NCBI RefSeq assembly: GCF_002434505.1
Contig: NZ_DJKE01000006.1
Span: 279,149-343,148 of the forward strand
From: Brevundimonas sp. UBA6550
GTDB lineage: Bacteria; Pseudomonadota; Alphaproteobacteria; Caulobacterales; Caulobacteraceae
Reading direction: 5' to 3'
DNA length: 64,000 nt
The notes below the pieces were generated by a model, which was not told the origin of the DNA, did no database searches, and worked only from the letters and a program-made list of their open reading frames with translations. Below are positions 37,976 through 46,669 of the stretch, piece by piece (within the stretch, counting starts at the first letter, position 1; each line of letters starts with the position of its first letter). Made by a program: the position numbers and the translations under genes.

Positions 37976-40705
37976 ATGACCCAGACCGCGCTTCTGCTCC
38001 TCGCGCTGGCCCCCGCCGCCGTTCAGCCCGCCGCCGAGCCGGCTGTCGTGCAGGCGCTGCCGCAGACCGCCACGCCTGCGTCCCAGCAGGATGCGGCGAC
38101 GGTGGTTCTTCCCGACGTCGAGGTCACGGCGGCGCGGCGCGGCGTGGCCCTGGGCGGGCAGGAGCCGATCGTCTCCTACGACGCCGCCCAGATCCAGGCG
38201 TTCGGCGCGACCAACATCGGCGAGTTGGTGACGCTGCTGGAGGCCCAGACCCGCAGCGCGCGCGGCGGCTCTCCGGTCTTTCTGGTCAATGGGCGGCGCA
38301 TCTCGGGCTTTCGTGAAATCCGGGGCATTCCGCCCGAGGCCATCGAGCGTTTCGACGTCCTGCCGGAAGAGACGGCGCTGTCCTATGGCTACAGCGCCAA
38401 TCAGCGGGTGGTGAACATCGTCTTGAAGGCGGACTTCAAGTCCCTGACCGCCTCGGTCAACGTCAGCCGGCCCGAGCAGGGCGGCCGCACCACGACCGCC
38501 AGCGAGAACAACGTCCTGCGCATCGCCGGGTCGGACCGCTGGTCGCTGGACATCAACGGCACGACCTCCAACACCCTGTTCGAGACCGAGCGCAACATCG
38601 ACCGCACCGCCTCGGGCGTCCTGTTCGACGGCCGGGGCAATATCACGGGCCTGGGCGGCATCCCTCGGGCAGGCCAGGTCAATCCGGCCAACACCGGGAT
38701 TGATCCCGCCCTGTCGGCCCTGGCGGGATCGACGGTCTATGTGGCGGGCGTTCCCGTCTCGGCCGCGACCGGCGCGCCGACCCTGTCCGATTTCGTCTCG
38801 ACGGCGGGCGTGGCGAATACGGGAGACCTGAACGCCTATCGCACCCTGCTGCCCCAGACCGACCAGGCCTCCATCGCGGGGACCTACAAGCACGACCTGA
38901 ACGACAAGGTCGGCATGACCCTGAGCGGCAGCCTGGAGGATTCCAGCAGCTTCAGCTATCTGGGCCTGCCGGGCGTCACCCTGACCCTGCCGTCGGCCAA
39001 CCCCTTCTCGCCGTTCGGCGACGACGTGCTGCTGTATCGCTACGTCGACCGGCCCGACGCCCTGACGCGCCAGACCGATACCCGCACGATAGGTCTGGGC
39101 ACGGTGTTCGACGGCTATTTGGGCGATTGGCGCTGGACGGCGACGGGCGACTACAACCGGGTCACGACCGACACCTCCACCGGGCGCGGCCTGGACGCGG
39201 CGGCGTTGCAGGCGGCGATCACGGCCAACGACCCGTCGGTCAATCCCTTCGGCGACATCGGCGGCCGGGTGACGGAGCGGGCGCGCGACACCGCCCATTC
39301 GACGGCCCAGACGGCGACCGGCGAGCTGGTGCTGAACGGCCGGCCGTTCGAACTGCCGGCGGGCGAGGTCACTTCGACCTTCAAGGTCGGCGCCGGCTAT
39401 CAGTCGCTGGATTCCGAAAGCGTGCGCGGCGGCGTCTCCATCGATCGGTCGCAATCGCGCAATTCGGGCAGCGTCCAGGCCAACTTCGACCTGCCGATCT
39501 CCAACGTCGATCGCGGCGTCCTGCCCAAGATCGGCGACCTGTCGGCCAATCTGAACCTGGCCTATCAGGAACTGTCCGATTTCGGCGGCGTCTCATCGGT
39601 CGGGGCCGGTCTGAACTGGTCGCCGGTCCAGCGCCTGTCGCTGTCGGCCAATTATTCAGACGAGGGCAAGGCCCCCACCGTTCAGCAACTGAACGATCCG
39701 ACCGTCGCCACCCCCAATACGCCGGTGTTCGACTTCAACACCAACCAGACGGTCGAGATCACCCAGATCACCGGCGGCGATCCCAATCTGAAGGCCGAGG
39801 ATCGGCGCATCCTGAAACTGGGCGTCAACTGGCAGCCGGTGTCGGACAAGGACTTCCGCCTGAACCTGGCCTACACCCGCACCGAGGCGGATAACGAGAT
39901 CGCCAGCTTCCCCGCCATAACCCCCGACCTGGAAGCGGCCCTGCCGGATCGGTTCGTGCGCGATGCGAACGGCGATCTGGTCTCCATCGACGCCCGCCCG
40001 CTGAACTTCTTCAAGCGCGAGCAGCAGGACGTTCAGTGGGGCTTCAACTTCTCGCGTCCGTTCGGCAAGGCCGACCCGTCGCTGGCGGGACGTGGACCGG
40101 GCGGTCCGGGCGGTCCCGGGGCTGGCATGATGATGGGCCCCGGTCCCGGCGGCCCGCGCGGCCCTGGCGGACCGGGCGGACGGATGCGCGGTTCGCGTGG
40201 CCCAGGCATGCAGCCGGGGCAGGGGATGTTCAACCTGTCGCTGACCCACACCTGGCGGGTTCAGGACGAGGTGACGATCCGCGACGGCCTGGCGCCGCTG
40301 GACCTGCTGAACGGCGATTCCATCTCCGGCTCGGGCGGCCAGTCCCGGCACGAGGTTCAGTTGCAGACGGGTCTGTTCAGAAACGGCCTGGGCGCCTTCG
40401 TCAACGCCAATTGGCGCTCGGGCACGACGGTCAACGGCGATGCGCTGGGATCGCCCGATCTGGACTTCTCGGGGCGCACCACGGTCAATCTGTTCGCCTT
40501 CGCCGACCTGACCCAGCGCAAGGCCTGGGTGGAGCGGTTCCCGATCCTGAAGGGCACGCGCATCGGCTTCGGCGTGCAGAACATCTTCGACGACCGGATT
40601 TCCGTGACCAGCAGCGACGGCTCGACCCCGGTCAACTATCAGTCGGACTATCTTGACCCGCAGGGCCGCGTCTTCCGCATCAATCTGCGCAAGATCCTGT
40701 TCTGA
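37976..40705 (+). CDS. TonB-dependent outer-membrane receptor with Gly/Pro-rich insert
   Basis: A 909-residue outer-membrane transporter-like protein. A signal peptide covers about residues 1-20. A plug-like region follows (VEVTAARRG, then IGELVTLLEAQT and PVFLVNGRRISGF), then a long beta-barrel with alternating strands, ending in an aromatic C-terminus (FRINLRKILF). Residues about 705-751 form an unusual insert of Gly, Pro, Met and Arg repeats (for example GPGGPRGPGGPGGRMRG) in what should be a surface loop or barrel segment. The substrate is unknown. No TonB system gene lies nearby. Confidence 0.85.
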   Translation: MTQTALLLLALAPAAVQPAAEPAVVQALPQTATPASQQDAATVVLPDVEVTAARRGVALGGQEPIVSYDAAQIQAFGATNIGELVTLLEAQTRSARGGSPVFLVNGRRISGFREIRGIPPEAIERFDVLPEETALSYGYSANQRVVNIVLKADFKSLTASVNVSRPEQGGRTTTASENNVLRIAGSDRWSLDINGTTSNTLFETERNIDRTASGVLFDGRGNITGLGGIPRAGQVNPANTGIDPALSALAGSTVYVAGVPVSAATGAPTLSDFVSTAGVANTGDLNAYRTLLPQTDQASIAGTYKHDLNDKVGMTLSGSLEDSSSFSYLGLPGVTLTLPSANPFSPFGDDVLLYRYVDRPDALTRQTDTRTIGLGTVFDGYLGDWRWTATGDYNRVTTDTSTGRGLDAAALQAAITANDPSVNPFGDIGGRVTERARDTAHSTAQTATGELVLNGRPFELPAGEVTSTFKVGAGYQSLDSESVRGGVSIDRSQSRNSGSVQANFDLPISNVDRGVLPKIGDLSANLNLAYQELSDFGGVSSVGAGLNWSPVQRLSLSANYSDEGKAPTVQQLNDPTVATPNTPVFDFNTNQTVEITQITGGDPNLKAEDRRILKLGVNWQPVSDKDFRLNLAYTRTEADNEIASFPAITPDLEAALPDRFVRDANGDLVSIDARPLNFFKREQQDVQWGFNFSRPFGKADPSLAGRGPGGPGGPGAGMMMGPGPGGPRGPGGPGGRMRGSRGPGMQPGQGMFNLSLTHTWRVQDEVTIRDGLAPLDLLNGDSISGSGGQSRHEVQLQTGLFRNGLGAFVNANWRSGTTVNGDALGSPDLDFSGRTTVNLFAFADLTQRKAWVERFPILKGTRIGFGVQNIFDDRISVTSSDGSTPVNYQSDYLDPQGRVFRINLRKILF

Positions 40706-40720
40706 CGCAGGCGGGCCGCC

Positions 40721-40798
40721 CTAGGGCCAGACGAAGGCGACCGCGATCATGACGGCGGCGGCGCCGAAGGCCAGGGCGAAGAAGATGCGGTCGGACAT
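40721..40798 (-). CDS. Very small membrane protein, 25 aa
   Basis: A 25-codon frame starting MSDRIFFALAF with one hydrophobic helix, ending VAFVWP. AAGGAG lies two bases before the ATG, a close but recognisable ribosome site. Such tiny membrane proteins are often missed. It lies between the receptor gene and gpmA, on the opposite strand to both. Function unknown. Confidence 0.45.
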   Translation of the reverse strand: MSDRIFFALAFGAAAVMIAVAFVWP

Positions 40799-40944
40799 GG
40801 CTCCTTGGTTACGCCCGCGCGGGCATGGCGGCAAGGACGGCGGGGCAGGGCGTTAACGTCGCCGAACCTTGACCGATTTCTGACGGCGGCCTACCCCGCA
40901 GGGGACCCGTCTGCCTGCCAGACCGACGCCCAAGGACCGACCGA

Positions 40945-41658
40945 ATGCCGCGCCTGATCCTGCTCCGCCACGGCCAGAGCCAATGGAATCTCGAAAACCG
41001 CTTCACCGGCTGGGTCGATGTCGATCTGACGGCCGAGGGCGAGGCCCAGGCGCGGCGCGGCGGGGAGTTGATCGCCCAGGCCGGGTTCAAGCCGGCCGTC
41101 ATGTTCACCTCGGTCCTGACGCGCGCCAAACGCACCGGCGCCCTGGCCCTGCAGGCGGCGGGCCTGACCGATCTGCCGGTGATCGAGGACTGGCGCCTGA
41201 ACGAGCGCCACTACGGCGGCCTGACGGGGCTGAACAAGGCCGAAACGGCCGAGAAGCACGGCGAGGATCAGGTCAGGGTCTGGCGCCGCAGCTATGACGT
41301 GCCGCCCCCGCCGCTGGCGCCGGGCGGAGAGTTCGATTTCAACGCCGATCCCCGCTACGCCGGCAAGGCCATCCCCGACACCGAGAGCCTGAAGACCACG
41401 CTGGACCGGGTGAAACCCTATTGGGACGCCGAGATTGCGCCGCGCCTGAAGGCGGGCGAGGACGTGCTGATCGCCGCCCACGGCAATTCGCTGCGCGCCA
41501 TCGTCAAACTGCTGTTCGGCGTGCCGGACGACCGGATCGTCGGTGTCGAGATCCCGACCGGCAATCCGCTGGAGATCGACCTGGACGCCGCGCTGAAGCC
41601 GACGGCCGCGCGCTATCTGGACGCCGACCGGGCCGAAGCCCTGCCCGAGGCGTCATGA
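40945..41658 (+). CDS. gpmA: 2,3-bisphosphoglycerate-dependent phosphoglycerate mutase
   Basis: Interconverts 3- and 2-phosphoglycerate in glycolysis. The 237 residues open with LLRHGQSQWNLENRFTGW, carrying the phosphorylated His, and contain NERHYGGLTGLNKAETAEKHG and the second catalytic region AAHGNSLRAIVKLL. Its stop overlaps the start of the deaminase gene by 4 bp, so the two are translationally coupled. Confidence 0.95.
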   Translation: MPRLILLRHGQSQWNLENRFTGWVDVDLTAEGEAQARRGGELIAQAGFKPAVMFTSVLTRAKRTGALALQAAGLTDLPVIEDWRLNERHYGGLTGLNKAETAEKHGEDQVRVWRRSYDVPPPPLAPGGEFDFNADPRYAGKAIPDTESLKTTLDRVKPYWDAEIAPRLKAGEDVLIAAHGNSLRAIVKLLFGVPDDRIVGVEIPTGNPLEIDLDAALKPTAARYLDADRAEALPEAS

Positions 41659-42284
41659 GCTGGAGCGACGCCGACCGGGGCTTCATGGCCCAGGCCATCG
41701 CCCTGGCGACCGGCCGCATGGGCGAGACCTGGCCCAATCCCGCCGTCGGCTGCGTCATCGTCAAGGACGGCCGCGTGATCGCACAGGCCGCCACGGCGCC
41801 GGGCGGCCGCCCCCATGCCGAGGAGCAGGCCGTGCCCGCGGGCGGGGCCGAGGTGGCGGGCTCCACCGTCTATGTCACGCTGGAGCCGTGCGGCGCCCGT
41901 TCGTCGGGCCGCAAGTCCTGCGCCCACTTCCTGACCGAGGCGGGGGTGGCGCGGGTCGTGATCGCCTGCCTGGACCCTTCGCCCTTCGCCGCCGGACGCG
42001 GCACCGAGCGTCTGCGCGCGCAGGGCCTGACCGTCGAGACCGGCCTGATGTGCGAAGAGGGCGAGGCTCTGTGCGAGGGCTTCCTGCACCGGCTGGAGAC
42101 CGGCCGGCCGATGGTGCGGGTCAGTTCGGACGGCGTCGGCTTCGACGGCCGCTTCGTCGCCTCGCCCAAGGCCGATCTGGTGACGGAGCTGAAGCGCCTG
42201 GGCGAGGCGGGCTACACCCGTCTGTGGACCGGCCCCGGCGAGCTGGCCGACGTCCTGGCCGAGCAGGGCCTGCTGACGGTCTGA
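41655..42284 (+). CDS. RibD-like deaminase with shortened reductase part
   Basis: A 209-residue protein with a complete cytidine/RibD-type deaminase domain: the zinc and catalytic motifs HAE and LEPCGARSSGRKSC are present. Full RibD has a second reductase domain of about 200 residues. Here only its beginning (EGFLHRLETGRPMVRVSSDG) and a stretch like its end (RLWTGPGELADVLAEQGLL) remain. It may act only as a deaminase in riboflavin synthesis or on another substrate. Coupled to gpmA by an ATGA overlap. Confidence 0.8.
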   Translation: MSWSDADRGFMAQAIALATGRMGETWPNPAVGCVIVKDGRVIAQAATAPGGRPHAEEQAVPAGGAEVAGSTVYVTLEPCGARSSGRKSCAHFLTEAGVARVVIACLDPSPFAAGRGTERLRAQGLTVETGLMCEEGEALCEGFLHRLETGRPMVRVSSDGVGFDGRFVASPKADLVTELKRLGEAGYTRLWTGPGELADVLAEQGLLTV

Positions 42285-42348
42285 GCCAGCCCGCGAGGCT
42301 GTCGACGGCGTTCAAGGCTTCTTAAGCGACAGCCGATAGGGTGATCCG

Positions 42349-43620
42349 ATGGCCCTGGCTGCGGAACCCCTGGTGAGACGACGCCTGACGCAGGCGGAAC
42401 TGGACGTGGTCTGCGCGCGACACGACCGGCTGTTCCAGGCCCGACCCGGCGGCGCCCGCGCGGTCTTCGCCTGGATGGACCTGTCGGGCCTCAGCCTGAA
42501 GGGCCGCAATCTGGCCGACGCCGATTTCGCCGCCGCCTGTCTGGAAGGCTGCGACCTGACGGGCGCCAAGCTGGACAACGCCAACTTTTTCGGCGCGGAC
42601 ATGCAGGACGCCATTCTGGCCGAGGCCAGCCTGCGGCGCGCCGACCTGCGCGGCGCCTGCCTGCGCGGCGCGGACCTGTCCGGCGCCGACATGTTCGAGG
42701 CGGACCTGCGCGAAGGCACGATCGCCGCCGCCGACGCCAAACTGGGCTTCAAGGTCATCGAGCCGCGTCATCGCGACGAGACGGAGGCCAACGGCGCCTG
42801 TCTGGCCGGGGCCAATCTGCAGCGTTCCAAGATGTCGGGCGTCATCGCCATGCGGGCCGACTTCTCCGGCGCGGTGATGAAGGACTGCAAACTGGTTCGG
42901 GCCAATCTGAAACAGGCCGATTTCCGGGGCGCGGACCTGGCCGGGGCGGACCTGTCGGGGGCGGACCTGTCGGGCGCCGACCTGCGCGACGCCATCCTGG
43001 TCGGCTGCAAGACGACCCTGTGGCGCGCCGACGGGGCGGACATGCAGGGCGCGCTGACGGACAATCGTTCGGCCTGCGAGTCCGTGGATCGGATGCCGGC
43101 GGCCGAAATGCTGCGCGAACACGCCCGCTGGTGCGAGACGGGCGGGGCGGAGGGGCAGCCGTCCGTCTTCGACGGGGTCGATCTGCGTCCGCTGAAATCC
43201 ATCACCGGACTGAACCTGACCGCCCTGTCGGCCAAGGGGGCGGTCTTTTATGGCCTGGACATGGAAGGAGTGCAGCTGCAGGGCGCCCAGCTCGAAAACG
43301 CCGACCTGAGGTCCGCCCGGCTGCGTCGGGCCGATCTGCGCGGGGCGCGTCTGAAGGGCGCGCGGCTGAATGGGGCGGACCTGCGCGAGGCGCAGTTGGG
43401 GCCGCTTCTGATCGCAGCGGATCGGTTGATGCCGGCCGATCTGACCGGGGCGGTCCTGCGCGGCGCCGACCTGTCGGGCGCCGATCTGAAACGCGCGATG
43501 CTGGTCGGCGCCGACCTGGGCCGGGCGATCCTGCACGGCGCCCAGACGCGCCAGATCGATCTCACCGACGCCAATCTGACGGGCGTGCGCGGCCTGATCG
43601 TCGACGACCAGGCCGCCTGA
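42349..43620 (+). CDS. Pentapeptide-repeat protein
   Basis: A 423-residue protein made largely of A(D/N)LxX repeats, in two blocks (about residues 40-130 and 150-225, then 285-420) with a non-repeat linker. Typical units are GADLSGADL, RADLRGA and GADLAGADLSGADL. Such right-handed quadrilateral helices can mimic DNA, and some protect gyrase, but most have unknown partners. No signal peptide, so cytoplasmic. It converges on metK with 7 bp between the stops. Function unknown. Confidence 0.85.
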   Translation: MALAAEPLVRRRLTQAELDVVCARHDRLFQARPGGARAVFAWMDLSGLSLKGRNLADADFAAACLEGCDLTGAKLDNANFFGADMQDAILAEASLRRADLRGACLRGADLSGADMFEADLREGTIAAADAKLGFKVIEPRHRDETEANGACLAGANLQRSKMSGVIAMRADFSGAVMKDCKLVRANLKQADFRGADLAGADLSGADLSGADLRDAILVGCKTTLWRADGADMQGALTDNRSACESVDRMPAAEMLREHARWCETGGAEGQPSVFDGVDLRPLKSITGLNLTALSAKGAVFYGLDMEGVQLQGAQLENADLRSARLRRADLRGARLKGARLNGADLREAQLGPLLIAADRLMPADLTGAVLRGADLSGADLKRAMLVGADLGRAILHGAQTRQIDLTDANLTGVRGLIVDDQAA

Positions 43621-43627
43621 CCTCGGT

Positions 43628-44833
43628 TTAGACCAGCGCCTTGAGCTGATCGACCAGATCGGTCTTTTCCCAGCTGAAACCGCCGTCCGCATCCGGCTCG
43701 CGGCCGAAGTGGCCATAGGCCGTGGTGCGGGCGTAGATCGGCTTGTTCAGGCCCAGATGCTGACGGATCGCACGCGGCGTCGCGCCGCCGATCAGGTCCA
43801 GGATTTTGTCTTCCAGCACCGCTTCCGAAATCTTGCCGGTGCCGTGCAGATCGACGTGGATCGACTGGGGCTTGGCCACGCCGATGGCGTAGGAGATCTG
43901 GATGGTGCAGCGGTCGGCCAGACCGGCGGCGACCACGTTCTTGGCCAGGTAGCGGCAGGCGTAGGCGGCCGAACGGTCCACCTTGGTCGGGTCCTTGCCC
44001 GAGAAGGCCCCGCCGCCATGCGGCGCCGCGCCGCCGTAGGTGTCGACGATGATCTTGCGCCCGGTCAGGCCGGCGTCGCCGTCAGGCCCGCCGATCTCGA
44101 AGATGCCGGTCGGATTGATGTGCCAGACGGTGTTCTCGTCGGTGAAGCCTTCCGGCAGCACTTCGAGGATGTAGGGCTTGACGATCTCGGCGACCTGTTC
44201 GGAGCTGAGACCCTTGGCGTGCTGGGTCGACAGGACGATGGACGTCGCGCGAACCGGCTTGCCGTCCTGGTATTCGATCGTGACCTGGCTCTTGGCGTCG
44301 GGCTCCAGCTGCGAACCGCCGGCGTGGCGCACCTCGGCCAGGCGCTTCAGGATGTTGTGGCTGTATTGCAGGGTCGCCGGCATCAGCTCGGGCGTCTCGT
44401 TAGAGGCATAGCCGAACATGATCCCCTGATCGCCCGCGCCCTCGTCCTTCTCGTTGGTCGAGTCGACGCCGACGGCGATGTCGGCCGACTGGGCGTGCAG
44501 GTAGCAGGCGTATTCCGCCGTCTCCCAGTGGAAGCCGTCCTGCTCGTAGCCGATGTCCTTGACCGCCGCGCGGACCAGCGGCTCCAGGCTGTCGATGATG
44601 CTCTGGGTGAAGGCTTCGTTCTCTTCCTTGGTGGCGCCCGGGTGGGTGGCGCGGACCTCGCCGGCCAGCACGATGCGCTGGGTCGTGACCAGGGTCTCGC
44701 ACGCCACGCGCGCCTCGGGATCCTTGGCCAGGAAGGCGTCGACGACCGTGTCGGAGATGCGGTCCGCGACCTTGTCGGGGTGGCCCTCGGAAACGCTTTC
44801 CGAGGTGAAGAGGAAGGAGGAACGAGCGGCCAA
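43628..44833 (-). CDS. metK: S-adenosylmethionine synthetase
   Basis: Makes S-adenosylmethionine from methionine and ATP. The 401 residues have the motifs [32 protein letters not shown] and [19 protein letters not shown]. The start is TTG at 44833, with AGGAG six bases upstream and no better in-frame start before FTSES; this rare start suggests restrained translation. The leader holds a 7-bp hairpin next to the ribosome site and an AT-rich palindrome over the promoter region. Confidence 0.95.
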   Translation of the reverse strand: MAARSSFLFTSESVSEGHPDKVADRISDTVVDAFLAKDPEARVACETLVTTQRIVLAGEVRATHPGATKEENEAFTQSIIDSLEPLVRAAVKDIGYEQDGFHWETAEYACYLHAQSADIAVGVDSTNEKDEGAGDQGIMFGYASNETPELMPATLQYSHNILKRLAEVRHAGGSQLEPDAKSQVTIEYQDGKPVRATSIVLSTQHAKGLSSEQVAEIVKPYILEVLPEGFTDENTVWHINPTGIFEIGGPDGDAGLTGRKIIVDTYGGAAPHGGGAFSGKDPTKVDRSAAYACRYLAKNVVAAGLADRCTIQISYAIGVAKPQSIHVDLHGTGKISEAVLEDKILDLIGGATPRAIRQHLGLNKPIYARTTAYGHFGREPDADGGFSWEKTDLVDQLKALV

Positions 44834-44843
44834 GGGTGGCTCC

Positions 44844-44866
44844 TGTCTGTGTCAGGCCGACAGACA
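44844..44866 (-). promoter_or_regulatory. Hairpin beside the metK ribosome site
   Basis: Arms TGTCTGT and ACAGACA around a 9-base loop end directly before the GGAG of metK. The shape recalls SAM/SAH riboswitches, in which the Shine-Dalgarno sequence follows a hairpin loop directly, but I could not confirm the sequence consensus. Confidence 0.3.
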
Positions 44867-44887
44867 TATAAAGATATGCTTATATGT
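44864..44887. promoter_or_regulatory. AT-rich palindromic operator-like site upstream of metK
   Basis: ACATATAA and TTATATGT form a perfect 8-bp inverted repeat around AGATATGC, 31 to 54 bases before the metK start. It lies over the likely promoter. The form resembles operators of ArsR-type SahR regulators of methionine genes; no such regulator gene lies in the window. Confidence 0.45.
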
Positions 44888-44993
44888 TCAAGTGATCTGA
44901 CGACGTGTCTGCGCCGTTGGACATCCTTCGGACCCTAATCATAGGCGGCTGACACCTGCGAGAAATACGGTAAACACCACGCGGGGGGATCCG

Positions 44994-45440
44994 ATGCCTG
45001 ACAGCCTGACCACGAGAGAGATCGAATGTGTCCATCTGGCCGGTCAGGGGCTGGAGGATAAGGAGATCGCCGCGCGCCTGGGCATATCGCCCCGCACCGT
45101 CGGCAACCACCTTCACCGCGCCTACGCCAAGCTGGGCGTGTCGGATCGAAAACTGGCCGCGCGCCGACTGAGTATCGCCTACTCAGAGGCGTCGATACTC
45201 ATTTCCGAACCGGTCGATGCCGGGCCAGTTGACCCGGCGTCGGCTGAACGGTCGGTCGACGACAGCGCCGAAGTCCTGCCGTCCTGGCCTCTGCCGTCCC
45301 CGCCTCGCGGGATCGGCGCACGGTTGGGGGTCATGATCGCCGGCGCCGTCGTCGCCCTGCTGCTGGCCCTCGGGATCGTGACGGCAGGCATGGGGGTTCC
45401 CGCCCTTTTCGACCGGATCGCTCCCGAATGGGCCCGCTGA
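44994..45440 (+). CDS. Membrane-anchored LuxR-type HTH protein
   Basis: A 148-residue protein with an N-terminal LuxR/GerE DNA-binding domain (LTTREIECVHLAGQGL, then EIAARLGISPRTVGNHLHRAYAKLGV, residues 5-60), a polar linker rich in Ser, Glu and Pro, and one C-terminal membrane helix (about 110-132). No receiver or ligand domain. It may be released or gated at the membrane. GGGGGGAT lies just before the ATG. It leads four genes that run on with gaps of 28 and 14 bp, then a 4-bp overlap. Confidence 0.75.
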   Translation: MPDSLTTREIECVHLAGQGLEDKEIAARLGISPRTVGNHLHRAYAKLGVSDRKLAARRLSIAYSEASILISEPVDAGPVDPASAERSVDDSAEVLPSWPLPSPPRGIGARLGVMIAGAVVALLLALGIVTAGMGVPALFDRIAPEWAR

Positions 45441-45468
45441 CGCGGACATCATTCTGAAGGATCGACCA

Positions 45469-45810
45469 ATGAGAAATATGCAGGTTGGGGTCAGGGTCGC
45501 ACGCCAGGTCCGCACGGCGGAACATGCGATCGACCAGGCCATGATCGAGGTATGCCGCCTTGTCCAAACCTCTCTGGAAGGCCGCGTGGAGAGCCGTCTG
45601 GCGGCCGAGGTGGGCCAATCGGCCGTCGAACACATCATTTCGGGCCTGGGCCAGCTGGCCACGGTTCGCGCCAGCATCGTCGCCGGTCATGCCGACTTGG
45701 CGACGGTCGCTGACGACCATGGCATCGGCTGGCGGATGGAAGGGATGGGCGAAGCCAAGACCGATCCCAAGCCGACCGCCCGCCTCGACGTCGTCAAACT
45801 GGCCGCCTGA
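45469..45810 (+). CDS. Hypothetical protein, second gene of LuxR-led operon
   Basis: A 113-residue mainly helical protein without signal or membrane helix, starting MRNMQVGVRVARQVRTAEHA and with a helical pair in the middle. AAGGA lies nine bases before the ATG; an inner ATG three codons on is possible. No domain recognised. It lies 28 bp after the HTH gene and 14 bp before the membrane-protein gene. Confidence 0.55.
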   Translation: MRNMQVGVRVARQVRTAEHAIDQAMIEVCRLVQTSLEGRVESRLAAEVGQSAVEHIISGLGQLATVRASIVAGHADLATVADDHGIGWRMEGMGEAKTDPKPTARLDVVKLAA

Positions 45811-45824
45811 TCGGAGGCGGCTTC

Positions 45825-46295
45825 ATGCCCTCGCCGCTATTGATGTTCGGCTCGGGCGTGACTGTCCTCGCCCTGTGCCTGCTTGTCTGGAAAGGACGAC
45901 GGCCCGAGCGTGAAGCCGCCCTGGGACTGTTTCTCGCCCAGATACTGTCGGGCTGGGTCGATCATCTGGTCATCGGTCAATTCCGGTGGGCGGTCGCGAC
46001 GATCTCCTTGGGCCTGCTGATCCTGCTGATCAGGCTCGCCCTTCGCTATGACCGCTGGTGGCTGCTGCTGGCCGCCGGCGCCCAGATGCTGGCTTTCGTC
46101 ACCCATCTGTCTTCGCTTGTCGGTCCCGGCGCCCTGACCTGGTCCATCGTCACCGCGCGCATGACCGTCTGGGTCGAGATCATGTTCTTGGCCCTCTTCG
46201 GGGTGTGGGAGGCGCGTTGCGCGCCCTACGCCCGCTCTCAATCTTCGCTGCGGCCCGGTCCGACGGCGCACGCACTCAAAGGATCTGAAACGTGA
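45825..46295 (+). CDS. Hypothetical membrane protein, third gene of LuxR-led operon
   Basis: A 156-residue protein with about four to five membrane helices (near 5-20, 33-50, 57-72, 77-97 and 112-128). No known family. GGAGG stands seven bases before the ATG. It is coupled to the next gene by a 4-bp GTGA overlap. Together with the membrane-anchored HTH protein it suggests a signalling function at the inner membrane. Confidence 0.6.
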   Translation: MPSPLLMFGSGVTVLALCLLVWKGRRPEREAALGLFLAQILSGWVDHLVIGQFRWAVATISLGLLILLIRLALRYDRWWLLLAAGAQMLAFVTHLSSLVGPGALTWSIVTARMTVWVEIMFLALFGVWEARCAPYARSQSSLRPGPTAHALKGSET

Positions 46296-46642
46296 TCACC
46301 GAACCCATCAAGGGCTTCCTGCCCCTCTTCCGCTCCTGGTTCGACACCGCCGCCATGGCCGAAAAGGTCGGCGTGTCGGGCAGTCCCGACAACCTGCTGG
46401 CCGAACTGGACCTGGGGCCGATGGTCGAGGCCGAGCCGCGCCTGCTCAACCACACCCCCGTCAGCGCCGCCGAGGCGGCCTGTATGCTGGAGGTGGTGCG
46501 TCAGAACATGGTCGATGCGGGCCGTTCCGACGGTCTGGACCTGCGCGCCCTTACGGCCGTCCAGCGCTGGCTGGCCGACCATTCCACGGGCGAGGCCGAC
46601 GATCAGCCGGTCGAGCGGCTGCTGCGTCAAGCCCAGGTCTGA
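46292..46642 (+). CDS. Hypothetical protein, fourth gene of LuxR-led operon
   Basis: A 116-residue soluble protein, GTG start, with an acidic helical C-terminal half (AAEAACMLEVVRQNMVDAG and LTAVQRWLADHS). No signal peptide and no domain that I recognise. It ends 27 bp before the convergent XRE gene. Translational overlap with the membrane-protein gene ties it to the operon. Confidence 0.55.
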   Translation: MITEPIKGFLPLFRSWFDTAAMAEKVGVSGSPDNLLAELDLGPMVEAEPRLLNHTPVSAAEAACMLEVVRQNMVDAGRSDGLDLRALTAVQRWLADHSTGEADDQPVERLLRQAQV

Positions 46643-46669
46643 TCTAGGCCGTCAGGGGGCGGCTGCCGC

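Noticed and set aside
44844..44887. SAM/SAH-type riboswitch call for the metK leader
   Set aside because: The hairpin position fits, but the stem is short, the pseudoknot with the ribosome site would have only about three pairs, and I cannot verify the consensus. Kept as a candidate structure only; a covariance-model search would decide.
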